64,000 nt of DNA. Source: Eustoma russellianum (taxonomy: Eukaryota; Streptophyta; Magnoliopsida; Gentianales; Gentianaceae). Positions 12,231-24,389 of the stretch are shown piece by piece. Each line of letters starts with the position of its first letter. Position 1 is the stretch's first letter. The stretch lies in assembly GCA_036186865.1 (NCBI GenBank), contig AP025056.1, positions 26,083,346 to 26,147,345 on the forward strand, read 5' to 3'. Position numbers and translations under genes: made by a program. The notes under the pieces were generated by a model. It was not told the DNA's origin. It searched no databases and was given only the letters and a program-made list of their open reading frames with translations.

Positions 12231-13928
12231 TCAAATGTTCATCATTCATCTTATCCTTATGAAATATATGATTGATTACCACTTACCCTCCATTGTAACA
12301 TAAATGTTCAGGTTGCATGCTTACAATAAAATCACCTTTTCATCATACTAAACAGTTTGTAGATAGTAATAAGGCAAGTGTCATTTATGCACCAAAATAA
12401 GTGTTTATCTTTAAGACAATACTCACCTCCTCTTCCCTCTTTTAGGCCGGACCTAGGGGTGTCCTACGCACATTTTTCAACACATATTCAAGCATGCATT
12501 CACATTCAAGATTCGTCCCAAGCTAATCTTACTAACAACTTCATAAAGCTCCTATCTTACATATGCATGCCTTTCCATAAATCTTCCAAGTTTCAAACAA
12601 GCATCAATCTTGCTTAGACTCACTTAGTTGTAACTTAAATCATCTTAAAACAGCCTTGAATCTTAATGCAAGAAATAAAAGATTCCTTCTTTGAGAGAAT
12701 AAGCCACATGCAATGCATTGTTCTTAAGAAATCTCTAAGATATAATCTCAAACTTAGGATATTCAACTAAAGATTAAATCTTAAGAACCTCTAGTCATTC
12801 AAGTCACTAACTCTTTAAGTAAATCATGAGAGATCATTGTATACTTGCCTCTTCAAGCTAAAACTCTTGTCTTTGCTTGGTTATGGAGTGATTTGAGTTG
12901 GAATCCTTCTCCTCCTACACCCTTGAGCACACGGTTGGGATGATGAAGAAGAGGAGAATGTTAGTTGTTATTTCCATGATGAAAATGAGGCTATTTTGAG
13001 TTTAGGTTTTCTTACCAACTTGAATCTTGAATGGAGGTTGAGATGAATTCTCCCCACAAAGAAGCTAATCCCTCTTGGTAGGTTTGAGAATCTTCACCTA
13101 GTGACCTCTTGGGGGTCACGGTTTCAACAAGAAAAGGGGCACTAATATGAGCTTCATTATCTTGTCATGAAGAAGTTACTTAATGGACTTAGAAGGAACT
13201 TACCTATACACTTCTTGGCTTGAAGACGGAACTTGAAGGAGATCTTCTAGCCTTCAAGATAGAGTGGCCGAAATGTTGGAGTGTGGAGGGAGAGGAAAAC
13301 TTCTTAAGTGTTGGCTTGCTTGAGAGGGGTTTCAAGATGGAATGAATTGAGGTTGTCTTGCAAAAGAATTTAAAACCACTAGGGTTGTAAAGGGGAGGGG
13401 CATTGGTATGAGAAGGGGAGGGTCAAGGGAACAAGGCTTCATGAAAGGTAGAAAAAGAGAAGTTTGGGTCTTGTGAGGAGACCACTTTTGACCATGTTTT
13501 GTCTCCCATGCAACCATCCTTTCTATTTGTTTATTATTTCCCTCTTGCATGCCTACAATTTCTTTTCATTTTCTATCTTCTTTCTTTTCTTTCTTGTCTT
13601 ATTTTATTGTAGTCTTGCTAATTAATTAAAATGTGATAATAAGAAAGACTCTAGATGCTTCCAAGGCCCTTATGGCCGAATTCTTATGAGGTTTGGGGGT
13701 ATTTTTGTCATTTCATTTGTGTCATGTGACACACTTATATAATAATATTAAATTTCCAATAATATTTACCTTAAAGTAATTCCATTGGATAATAATAAAA
13801 TATCATAAATGGAATTTAAATAATTATACCTGGATGACTAATTCTTAGTGACTCATCACATTCGAGTCGGCGGTATCTGTCGCTTAATCATAGATTCAAG
13901 TACATGGTTGTCGGGGTACAACACGATC

Positions 13929-15955
13929 GATGTCTAGAGTTTTTAGAAATAATTTTCTAAAATGTGATAAAATGGTTGTTTTATTTTGTACATGATTTAT
14001 ACATGCTCATTATGTGCTTATTATGTTTTTTGGTGATTATTATTGTCTTGTGACTAACATGCCTTGGAAGTTTCTACAACTTACCAAAAAGGACAAAATT
14101 GGTATTTTAAGTTTTGTAGGAACATCATATGGTGAAAAATATTTCAAGTTCATATTATTATCTTGGTTATCATGACAAAGGTGGTATTGTGATTATTTCT
14201 GACCATCGGAGGCATTTCTGGAGTTTTCTCACACCAGGGGTATTTTGGTCATTTTACCCCCAAGGGTATTTTTGGTATTTTCACTCAAGGAATCTCTTGA
14301 GCATATTATTATCTTCATTATGGAGTTGTGTTATTATTATTTTGAAGATTATATGGTGATCTTATATCTTATTCTCTCAACCGATGATATTATTGACTAT
14401 AGCTGAATATGTGACGATTTGAGATGTCACATTCTATTTTTTCTTAACGACTATAAGAGGATATTAATAATCATCGTTTAGAGATTACAAGGTGTCCTTG
14501 GTACAAGATTCATCACAATATGTAAAGGAGAAGAAAGTATAAATTTTGGTGTTATATGTTGACATAATCTTGTCAACACTTATTCATTATTTTTTATTCA
14601 CACAATTTGAGTTGGTATACATACATACAACATCAAAAACGTCCATAAACATGTGGAGAAGGTGGTGTACTCATTTTATGACTTTTGGACAAGTGGAAAA
14701 TTCAAAAACAAACTAGTTGGCAAAAGTTGCCGACTTGAAATTTCAAATTTGAATGTAATGGAGAAAAGGTTGTTGGAGATGATTATGGAGGTGCTTTAAT
14801 TCAAAATTCTCAGCCATCACATGGTCTAAAAGTTGAAGAGAATATGTCATCTATTCACACTATAAATAGGAGGCAAGGTGAAGAAGAGAAGACACACACT
14901 TGAAAGCAAAAATTGAAGATTGTTGTCTTGCTATTCTCTTCTCATATTTTTGTTCATAATTTGTGTAGCTAAGGTGTTCCAATTTTTCTGTTGTCCAGCT
15001 ACACTATACACACCTTCTTGGGTTGGATTTGTATGATTGATTAGCCAAATTCATAAGGCTACATCAATAGGTGGTAGAGGTGTTGTAATCAAGAGTTGCA
15101 TAGAGGTGATTATCCAAGTCTTGAATAGGGTTGGTGTATAACCCAAGGATCAAGCTTGGCTCTTGTTGTAAGGTGTTCATTTGATAGTGAAATCCAAGAA
15201 AAGGTGTTCTTGGGACTGGAGTAGGTCACATTGACCGAACCAGGATAAATTCTTGGTGTTCTTCTCTTGTTTCTTTATTTCTGTTTTCTGCCCGTTTTTG
15301 ACTGCAGTTTTCACACAACTTCTCACAATTTGAAAAAATAGCTAAACATTTTCAAAATTAGTGATTTTGTGTGGAGTTATACTTCAGACTGTTAGCTTTC
15401 ATTTACAACAAGAATCACTTGATTTGAGCAAAGGAAAAATAGTCTTTCAGTCTTTGCAAGATAACTGCTCCAATCTGGCTACAATCTGACCAGTTTTGAG
15501 AAAACTTAAATTCTGTATTTTTCAAGAATTGTTTAAGGTCAGGGCCTTTTAAAAACTTCCTCTACACATCCTAAGGAGTGTTTTGATATAAAGATCAACC
15601 TTTTTGGTTGAGTATTCAAAGAAAAATACGTTTTGCAAAATCAGCAACATTCTGTCCAATTATGTCCAGATTGACCATCTGAATCTTTTTTTTTGTTTGA
15701 AGGGCCAAACGATCTTATTGTTGTCTGATTTTTGGACAGAGTCTTGTTAACTCATTGAAGTTAAATTATGGAGATTTTCATAAGTTTTCGAGTTGTGTAC
15801 AATTATTTGTGAATTGTTGAAAAACGGGTTCTGAATCTGAGGTGGTTTCAGATTCTGTTTTCAAAGGGGATTTTAACAACGGGTTGTAGTGTAATTTCCG
15901 CTAACCGCTATTCACCCTCCTCTAGTGGTGTTTATTGCAGGTGCACGGTCCAACA
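13929..15955 (+). repeat. A2 5' LTR, remaining 2.0 kb (U3-R-U5)
   Basis: It resumes after the second CGATC duplication copy (13924-13928) and aligns with 22089-24127. It carries a TATA box, a pyrimidine-rich region, and a GGAGTAGGTCACATTGACCG block resembling the conserved region of SIRE LTRs as I remember it. It ends GGTCCAACA at 15955, directly before the primer binding site. It contains no gene. Confidence 0.9.
14861..14869 (+). promoter_or_regulatory. TATA box of the A2 5' LTR
   Basis: TATAAATAG about 1.1 kb before the LTR end, conserved in the 3' LTR at 23030. It is the best candidate for the U3/R transcription start of A2. Confidence 0.6.
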
Positions 15956-15957
15956 TT

Positions 15958-15972
15958 TGGTATCAGAGCCAG
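15958..15972 (+). other. A2 primer binding site (initiator Met tRNA)
   Basis: TGGTATCAGAGCCAG lies two bases after the LTR end. It is the usual complement of the 3' end of plant initiator methionine tRNA and primes minus-strand synthesis. It fixes the orientation of A2 as plus. Confidence 0.9.
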
Positions 15973-16078
15973 ACCAATACCACTCAAAAAAAGCAAGATT
16001 CAACACCATACGAACAATACAAGGCCAAGAAACAACGATTCATTATATACTCCTTGTCTCAAATCCAAGGTACATACT

Positions 16079-18205
16079 ATGGCTATTGTTTCTCACAAAG
16101 GTGAGTTGGAAGGTATGTCTACACAACGCCCTCCTCTTTTTGATGGCAACAATTTTGTTCATTGGAAACTAAGAATGAGGCTATTCTTAATGGCTATAGA
16201 CATCGATTTATGGTCTATAGTTGAAGATGAGCCGTACATTCCAACGAAAGTTACACAAGTTAGTGGAGTAACTCAAGAGGTTGAAAAATATAAAAGTGAA
16301 TGGTCATCAGATGATAAAAAGAAAATGTCCATGAATGCTAAAGCTATGCAATTACTTTTGAATGGACTTACAACTTCTGAAGCAGGATATGTGTCAAATT
16401 GCACAAGCGCACACGACATGTGGAAATCACTTATATTAAAGCATGAAGGTACTAGTGGTGTTAAAGAGTCAAAAATAAACATGCTTATGACTGAATTAGA
16501 GACTTTCAAAATGTTGCCAAACGAATCCGTAACATCTATGGATTTGAGGATTACTAATATTTTCAATGCCCTTGAAGCTTTAGGGAAGTCATTTTCGAAT
16601 AGTGAAAAGGTTCAAAAGGTGCTACGAAGCCTCCCTGCAGAATGGGATCCAAAGGTGACTGCAATCGAGGAGACAAAGTCAATCACTAAAATGGATGAAT
16701 TGATCGGGTCTCTTAAAGTCTATGAGGTAAAACTGAACTAACGAAAGTCTGAATCATCTAAGTCATCCGGTAAGTCATTAGCTTTCAAAACAATCGAAAC
16801 ACATGCTAGTAACGATGATAGTAATAGTGATACTGAATTAGACGATGATTTGATATTGATAGCTAGAAAACTTAGAAAGTTTTTCAAACGTCCAAATAGG
16901 AATAGACAACGTAATTCTCCTTCTTCTTCTTCTTCTCAACCTAGGAAGAATAACACAAGCAAATGGTATAATAAAGAATTAAAGTGTTATGAATGCGGTC
17001 AAAAAGGACATATTTCATACAACTGTCCCACGAAGAAAAATAATAATAACAACAACAATAATAAACAAGCCAAGGACAAGGAGGCTCAAACGACAAAGAC
17101 AAAGGAGTCTAAGGCAAGAAAAGGGAAACGGGCAATGAAGGTGAGCACATGGAGCGACTCATCCGACTCAGAATCCGAAACTGAGGAAGCTCAAGTCTGC
17201 TTCGTATCCAACGAGGTATGTTCTTCTTCTGATAGTGATTCCGGTAGTGACATGACATTTGATGAAATGTATGAAGAATTTTTAAGAATGCATGCTCACT
17301 GTAAGAGGCTCTCTAAAGAAAAGAAGAAACTAGTTGAAGAAAATGACAAGTTGAAGACGTCCAACTTGGAATTTTCCGATCAACTAGAATCTCTTAAACA
17401 AGAGTCTACTAATACTCTTGATTCTTTAGAGAATAAAATTGAATCATGTAGGAAAGATGAACAAAAGTTACAAATGGAAAATAAAATGTTAAAGTCCAAG
17501 TTAGAAAGTTGTGAAAATGAAATAGTACAACTTAAGTCTTCTAAATTTACCTTAGAAAAAATGATAGAACAATTTAAATCTGGTGCAAATATGTTAGATA
17601 CACTTATATCATCACAAAAGTATGGAAATGATAAAACTGGATTGGGATATAAAGAAGAAGATGACAAATTCGATAAAAAGACTAAGTTTGTATCATCAAC
17701 TACGAAACAACCTTATAAAGTTATAAAAACAAACTTGTCTGCTAAATCTTCTTTGAAGCATGCACCCATAAAAACACACACGCATAACTACACATCTAGG
17801 CCAAACTTTGCATCTAGACAACCTAGATATTATGCCTACATGTATACAAATGCAACTAGACCAAATAAAATGCATACAACTTATTATGAACCTAAATATA
17901 GGCAACACTCTTATAAGTCTTATAGAAATGCCTACAAACACACTTATATAGCGCCATATAAGAAACAAAATCGCATGCCTTATGCACATTATAAAACTTG
18001 GCCATCTTATAATGATTATCAACCATGGCACAACATGTATAACAATACATCTTCACTTATGTGGAATAATCATGTATATGCTAATTCTTCTTATTTTCCA
18101 AATTATAACAATGCTAAAAATGTGCCTAGAAGGTATATTCAAGTTTGGGTACCTAAGGGATATCTAAACAAGAATAGTGCCCCTAACATTCAAGGACCCA
18201 AATAA
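16079..18205 (+). pseudogene. A2 copia gag (capsid, zinc knuckle, coiled coil), one premature stop
   Basis: I place the start at ATG 16079, which opens MAIVSHKGELEG before the conserved FDGNNFVHWKLRM block. The first 220 residues are the copia capsid (UBN2-type) domain. A single in-frame TAA at 16739-16741 interrupts the frame, which then continues unchanged to 18205. Downstream is a CX2CX4HX4C zinc knuckle, CYECGQKGHISYNC (16985-17026), which binds genomic RNA. After it come an acidic Ser/Asp-rich stretch and a long charged heptad-like region (about 17290-17600), predicted coiled coil, probably for particle assembly. The C-terminal 150 residues are rich in Tyr, Asn and His. A coiled coil after the knuckle is a known feature of SIRE-type gags. 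Confidence 0.88.
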
Positions 18206-21200
18206 AGGGTACCTAAAACTTTGTCTCCATTGTAAGATGAACGCAAGGAATGCAAGAAGGAGGCAAAGTCAAAGAATCTAAAAACCAAATGGTTTTTAGA
18301 TAGTTGATGTTCGAGACATATGACGGGGAATCCCAAACTATTCATCGAATTGGAACATATCAAGAATGGAGGAAAAGTAATATTCGGTGACAACAACAAA
18401 GGACAAGTTGTTGGAAAAGGAACAATTGGGGACCCTAACACATTTCAAATACGAAATGTGTTATTAGTAAGCAATCTATCTTATAATTTACTTAGTATTT
18501 CTCAACTTATAGAGTGTGGTTATAATGTCTCCTTTCTTTTCAATTCTTGTGATATAATAAATGAAAAAGGAGAAACGGTTTTAAAAGGAAATAGAGATGG
18601 AAATATTTATACTCTTACCTTAGATAACATGTTAGATGCTAAGGTTAAGTGTCTAATATCACATGACTTAGATATAAATTTATGGCATAGAAGATTAGGC
18701 CATATAGGAATTTCAACTATTAAGAAATTGTCTAAGAAGAATTTAATTAGAGGAATGCCTAAGTTAGACTTAGATAATTTTCAAATGTGTGAAACATGTA
18801 TTAAGGGAAAACACATTAAAGAAACCTTAAAACCGAAACATTAAGTGAGTACTAGTCATGTACTAGAATTGCTTCACTTAGACTTATTTGGTCCAAGTAG
18901 GACAAGAAGTCTAGGTGGACACTACTATGTGTGTGTCATAGTAGATGATTACTCACGCTACACATGGACATTGTTCTTAACACACAAAGACGATGCTCCA
19001 TTAGCAATCGAAACTCTTATTAAGCAACTTGAAAACATTTATGAAGAAAATGTTAAAAGAATTAGAAGCGATAGAGGTGGAGAATTTAAAAACAAAGATG
19101 TAATCAAATTTTGTGAACTATATGGAATCAAAAATGAATTCTCACCACCTAGAACACCACAACTCAATGGAGTTGTTGAACGTAAAAATAGAACGATTCA
19201 AGAAGTTGCTAGGACAATGCTGTGTGAAAATAAATTACCTAAATATTTATGGGCTGAAGCTGTTAGTTGTGCATGCTATATTATAAATAGGCTCACTATT
19301 AGAAAGAAATTAAATAAAACGCCTTATGAATTGCTAAACAATAGACAACCTAAGATAGATTATCTTAAAGTATTTGATGTAAATGTTTTGTGCTGAACAC
19401 TAAGGATAATCTAGATAAATTTGAACAAAAGTCTATTGAATGCATATTTGTTGGGTATTCAACTAACTCAAGAGCATATAGGTGTATAATCCTGCATCTA
19501 GAAAAATAATTGAATCCATACATGTTAAATTCAATGAAAATGCATGCTTTGAAGTTAGTGATAAACATCAACATAAACAAGAAACAAATGTTGAAAATAT
19601 GTTTGATGATGATGTATTACTTGAGCCTGTACTTGATCATCTAGAACCAACTCCCCCTGAACAAGACATACATAAACCCTTAGATGAAATAAATCAAGAG
19701 ACTCTGCAATTGGAAGATACAACTAATGATCCAATTACATATGATAATGTTCATACTAATGAAACATTTGAACAAGATGAGGGTGAACCTAGTCAATCTA
19801 GGAATTGGTGGCACCCTAGATAACTAATCATTGGGGATCCAAGTGTTGGGGTTAGAACGTAGAAATATAAGTCAACTTGAAGGACATAGCTTAATCTCAC
19901 AATTAGAACCTAAGAACGTAAAGGAAGCCTTAGGTGACATATCATGGATAGATGCTATGCATGAGGAATTAAATCAATTCACAAGGAACAACGTGTGGGA
20001 CTTAGTACCTAAACCTGAAGACAAGTCTATCATAGGAACTAAATGGGTCTTTAGGAATAAAATGGATGAACAAGGAAATATTACAAGGAATAAGGCTAGA
20101 CTAGTCGCACAAGGGTATAATCAACAAGAAGGAAAAGATTATGAAGAAACCTTTGCACCCGTTGCACGACTAGAAGCAATTAGATTGATACTTGCGATTG
20201 CAAGTCTAAGCAAAATTAAGCTCTTCCAAATGGATGTCAAGAGTGCGTTCTTGAATGGATACATCCAAGAAGAGGTGTTTGTCAAACAACCCCCTAGATT
20301 TAAAGATCCAAAGAATCCTAACCATGTTTATAAGCTTAAGAAAGCTCTATATGGTTTAAAACAAGCTCCAAGAGCTTGGTATGATAGATTTGCAAACTTT
20401 CTTATTACAAATAATTATCAAAGGGGGACCATCGACAACACATTATTCCTAAGAAGAAAAGGTAATGATTTGTTAATAGTTCAAATATACGTAGATGATA
20501 TAATCTTTGGTTCAACCAACCCTACTTTAGTAAAAGACTTCGAAGAATGTATGAAGTCAGAGTTTGAAATGTCAATGGTAGGAGAGTTGAATTATTTCTT
20601 AGGACTTCAAATCAAACAAACCCCTCAAGTAATTCACATTAACCAACTTAAGTATGTCAATGATATGATTAAGAAGTTTGGCTTTGAAGAGTTGAAACCT
20701 ACAACTACCCCTATGAGTGTTAGTACCAAACTTGATAAGGATGAAAATGGTAAACCTTTTGATGACACACTTTATAGGTCTATGATTGGCTCATTGTTAT
20801 ACTTAACTGCATCAAGACCTGATATTATGTTTAGTGTGTGTATGTGTGCTAGGTTTCAATCTTGTCCTAAGGTATCACATCACAATCCAGTGAAAAAGAT
20901 CTTTAGATATCTTAAGCATACACCTCACTTAGGACTGTGGTATGATAGAAATGCTAAGTTAGAATTACACGCATATAGTGATGCTGATTATGGTGGTTGT
21001 AGGTTAGATAGAAAATCCACTAGCGGTACATGTCAATTCATAGGAACCAAATTGATCTCTTGGTTTTCTAAAAAGCAAGCTAGTGTAGCTCTTTCTACCA
21101 CTGAAGACGAGTATATCGCTTTGAGTTTATGTACTACCCAAATACTTTGGCTTAAACAGCAACTTAGTGATTTTGGCATTAAAATGAATAAGATTCCAAT

Positions 21201-21441
21201 TTTCTACGATAGCACAAGTGCAATCAATCTTTCCCGGAATCCGGTGCTTCATTCTAAGGCCAAACACATTGAGGTGCGATACCACTTTCTTCGCGATCAT
21301 GTTCAAAATGAGGATATAAAGATAAACCATATAAGAACTGATCACCAAATCGCTGACATCTTCACCAAACCCCTTAATCAAGCCACTTTTGAAAACTTAC
21401 GAGCCAAATTAGGCATGATGACTTACAATACCATTGCATAG
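18206..21441 (+). pseudogene. A2 copia pol: protease, integrase, reverse transcriptase, RNase H
   Basis: It is in frame with gag. Stops at 18203 and 18233 precede the protease. The protease active-site motif, normally DSG, is broken by TGA at 18305-18307. Next come the GAG-pre-integrase region (LWHRRLGHIG, about 18683) with its C..C pair, a stop at 18842, and the integrase core (LHLDLFGP, DDYSRYTW, DRGGEF and the QLNGVVERKNRT block, 18860-19210). A frameshift near 19380 and another change near 19825 split the integrase C-terminus. RT and RNase H (19831-21441) are otherwise open, with YVDD at 20488-20499 and the ADIFTKPLNQ ending. The long RT ORF is the best-preserved coding part of the window. 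Confidence 0.92.
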
Positions 21442-21727
21442 TTCTATCTTTTGCATGATTTGCAAAATAAAGGGGGAGATAGAATAAGAACATGATTTTA
21501 GTTGGTAAGTCATGATGAATCATATGCTAAGTTTTAATTGGTAATGGTATAAATTTTGGAGCATAGGTTAAGGGGGAGAGTATGAGTTGAGGGGGAGCGG
21601 CATACTATTTAAAAGTTGAAAACATAGTTGAAAACATTTGGTTAAACTTTTGGTTAAACATTTGGTTATAAGTTGTGACATTAAAATCATGTTAGGTTAT
21701 TTTGAAAATCATCCAAAAGGAGGAGAA
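21442..21727 (+). other. A2 3' untranslated region with three polypurine tracts
   Basis: Between the pol stop and the 3' LTR are AAAGGGGGAGA (about 21470), AAGGGGGAGAG (about 21570) and GAGGGGGAGC (about 21590), plus AGGAGGAGAA directly before TG at 21728. SIRE-like elements often hold an envelope-like ORF between pol and the LTR; none is present here. Confidence 0.75.
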
Positions 21728-24127
21728 TGTTGAGAAATATGTTTGGATAATTTTCAAAGTCATGATTTTAAGTGATGAATACTTAAAAATGTCACACATG
21801 GTGTTATATGTGATTAAAAATTGAAAAATTTGAACAAGTTGACATCGATCTCTCAGGTTGTTGCACATCGATCGATCTATGTACATAGATCTCTCACATC
21901 GATCGATCTATGTAAGGCAAAAAAGTTTAAGACCTTTTTGTGAGACATCGATCTCTAAACATGAGATATATCGATCGATCAATGTACATCAAACTCTCAC
22001 TTCGATCGATCGATGTAGGTCAGAGACAAAACCTGAACCTTTATGTGAGACATCGATCTATGAAGCTAAGGCACTTCGATCGATCGATGTCTAGAGTTTT
22101 TAGAAATAATTTTCTAAAATGTGATAAAATGGTTGTTTTCTTTTGTACATGATTTATACATGCTCATATGTGCTTATTATGTGTTTTGGTGATTATTATT
22201 GTATTGTGACTAACATGCCTTGGAAGTTTCTACAACTTACCAAAAAGGACAAAATTGGTATTTTAAGTTTTGTAGGAACATCATATGGTGAAAAATATTT
22301 CAAGTGCATATTATTATCTTGGTTATCATGAAAAAGGTGGTATTGTGATTATTTCTGACCATCGGGGGCATTTCTGGAGTTTTCTCACACCAGGGGTATT
22401 TTGGTCATTTTACCCCAAGGGTATTTTTGGTATTTTCACTCAAGGAATCTCTTGAGCATATTATTATCTTCATTCTAGAGTTGTGTTATTATTATTTTGA
22501 AGATTATATGGTGATCTTATATCTTATTCTCTCAACCGATGATATTATTGACTATAGCTGAATATGTGACGATTTGAGATGTCACATTCTATTTTTTCTT
22601 GAAGACCCTCTTATATATGTTATAAGAGGATATTAATAATCATCTTTTAGAGATTACAAGGTGTCCTTGGTGCAAGATTCATCACAATATGTAAAGGAGA
22701 AGAAAGTATAAATTTTGGTGTTATATGTTGACATAATCTTGTCAACACTTATTCATTATTTTTTATTCACAAAATTTGAGTTGGTATATATACATACAAC
22801 ATAAAAAACGTCCATAAACAGGTGGAGAAGGTGGTGTACTCATTTTATGACTTTTGGACAAGTGGAAAATTCAAAAACAAACTAGTTGGCAAAAGTTGCC
22901 AACTTGAAATTTCAAATTTGAATGTAATGGAGACAAGGTTGTTGGAGATGATTATGGAGGTGCTTTAATTCAAAATTGTCAGCCATCACATGGTCTAAAA
23001 TTTGAAGAGAATATGCCATCTATTCACACTATAAATAGGAGACAAGGTGAAGAAGAGAAGACACACACTCGAAAGCAAAAAATTGAAGATTGTTGTCTTG
23101 CTATTCTCTTCTCATATTTTTGTTCATACTTTGTGTAGCTAAGGTGTTCCAATTTTTCTGTTGTCCAGCTACGCTAGACACACCTTCTTGAGTTGGATTT
23201 GTATGATTGATTAGCCAAATTTATAAGGCTACATCAATAGGTGGTAGAGGTGTTATAATCAAGAGTTGCATAGAGGTGATTATCCAAGTCTTGAACAGGG
23301 TTGGTGTATAACCCAAGGATCAAGCTTGGCTCTTGTTGTAAGGTGTTCATTTGATAGTGAAATCCAAGGAAAGGTGTTCCTTGGGACTGGAGTAGGTCAC
23401 ATTGACCGAACCAGGATAAATTCTCGGTGTTCTTCTCTTGTTTCTTTATTTCTGTTTTCTGCCCGTTTTTTACTGCAGTTTTCACACAATTTCTCACAAT
23501 TTGAAAAAATAGCTAAACATTTTCAAAATTCGTGATTTTTTGTGGAGTTATACTTCAGACTGTTAGCTTTCATTTGCAACAAGAATCACTTGATTTGAGC
23601 AAAGGAAAAATAGTCTTTCAGTCTTTGCAAGATAACTGCTCCAATCTGGCTGCAATCTGACCAGTTTTGAGAAAACTTAAATTATGTATTTTTCAAGAAT
23701 TGTTTAAGGTCAGGGCCTTTTGGAAACTTCCTCTACACATCCTAAGGAGTGTTTTGATATAAAGATCAACCTTTTTGGTTGACTATTCAAAGAGAAATAC
23801 GTTTTGCAAAATCAGCAACATTCTGTCCAATTCTGTCCAGATTGACCATCTGAATCTTTTTATTTGTTTGAAAGGTCAAACGATCTTATTTTTGTCTGAT
23901 TTTTGGACAGAGTCTTGTTAACTCATTGAAGTTAAATTATGGAGAGTTTCATAATTTTTCGAGTTGTGTACAATTATTTGTGAATTGTTGAAAAACAGGT
24001 TCTGAATCTGAGGTGGTTTCAGATTCTGTTTTCAAAGGGGATTTTAACAAAGGGTTGTAGTGTAATTTCCGCTAACCGCTATTCACCCCCCCTCTAGTGG
24101 TATTTATTGCAGGTGCACGGTCCAACA
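21728..24127 (+). repeat. A2 3' LTR, complete (2400 bp)
   Basis: TG...CA ends are flanked by the polypurine tract on the left and the GATAT duplication on the right. It is the reference copy for the interrupted 5' LTR. It includes the CGATCGATC dyad cluster (about 21842-22088) and the TATA box at 23030. Confidence 0.93.
23030..23038 (+). promoter_or_regulatory. TATA box of the A2 3' LTR
   Basis: TATAAATAG at the position equivalent to 14861 of the 5' LTR. Confidence 0.55.
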
Positions 24128-24132
24128 GATAT

Positions 24133-24389
24133 GATTTGATTTGACGTGATTTGATTTTCTTGCCTTATTTACAGGAATTTTTTGATTTACTTTCCAAAAT
24201 AAAGGGGGAGAGAAAGCATAATTTAAGGGGGGGAGAGAGACACTAATTGATACTGATTGCACAAATCAAGGGGGAGTCGGATTTGAAATTTGAATTTCAA
24301 ATTTCAAATTTATGCATGTTTGAAGGGGGGAGCGATAGCATTTAAATCATGTGCATAAGTTATTTTGAAAATCATCAAAAGGGAGAGAT
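24133..24389 (+). other. A1 pol terminus and multiple polypurine tracts before the 3' LTR
   Basis: With A2 removed, the A1 pol frame ends in a TGA at 24137-24139. The following 250 bp are non-coding and hold at least four purine runs of the GGGGGAG type, around 24200, 24225, 24268 and 24325. The last purine run, GGGAGAG, lies directly before the LTR start TG at 24390. One of these presumably primes plus-strand synthesis. The same arrangement recurs in A2 and C, so it belongs to the lineage. I see no envelope-like reading frame here. Confidence 0.75.

Larger units (their letters stand above)
1751..13923 (-). mobile_element. Element G1: LARD-like, non-autonomous relative of Tekay/Del gypsy elements
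   Basis: G1 is on the minus strand. This is shown by the primer site complement at 9236-9252, next to the LTR at 9255, and the polypurine complement at 6419-6432. LTRs are 4669 bp (9255-13923) and 4668 bp (1751-6418) and look about 98 per cent identical where compared. The internal region is only 2836 bp and has no open frame. Target duplication CGATC flanks both sides (1746-1750, 13924-13928). LTR ends, primer-site context and subrepeats resemble G2, so it belongs to the same broad lineage. Long LTRs around a short non-coding interior match the LARD definition. It would need enzymes supplied by an autonomous relative. Confidence 0.9.
9255..13923 (-). repeat. G1 5' LTR (4669 bp)
   Basis: On the minus strand it starts TGTTGTACCCCGACAA and ends GGCGCTACA, followed by two bases and the primer site. 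It contains the 43-bp tandem array (9962-10205) and the 189-190 bp subrepeats (about 10745-12230). Small reading frames inside it (for example 12378-12617) are shared with the other LTR but resemble no known protein. Confidence 0.92.
1394..24127 (+). mobile_element. Element A2: nearly complete SIRE-like Ty1/copia retrotransposon
   Basis: It has two LTRs of about 2.4 kb (5': 1394-1750 plus 13929-15955; 3': 21728-24127), a primer binding site, gag, protease, integrase, RT, RNase H and polypurine tracts, in canonical copia order. The TG...CA ends are flanked by GATAT on both sides, so it is a single insertion into A1 pol and not a tandem array made by LTR recombination. The LTRs differ at a few per cent of positions where I compared them, including a short deletion near 14446 in the 5' copy. 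Stops at 16739, 18203, 18233, 18305 and 18842 and a frameshift near 19380 make it non-functional. Its 5' LTR hosts G1. Confidence 0.93.

Noticed and set aside
1751..13923. G1 read as a plus-strand element starting TGTAGCGCC.
   Set aside because: The primer site and polypurine tract are only sensible on the minus strand.
16739..18307. Stops in A2 gag-pol as programmed readthrough, as reported for SIRE1 pol-env.
   Set aside because: There are several stops within and between gag and protease, one in the active site; decay is the simpler reading.
21442..21727. Envelope-like ORF downstream of A2 pol.
   Set aside because: No open frame of useful length in this interval, nor in the equivalents of A1 and C.
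1..24127. A1 pol followed by LTR, A2 interior and LTR looks at first like a tandem LTR-internal-LTR-internal-LTR array from unequal recombination.
   Set aside because: GATAT flanks A2 on both sides, the A1 pol frame resumes after it, and A1 and A2 pol are clearly different sequences.
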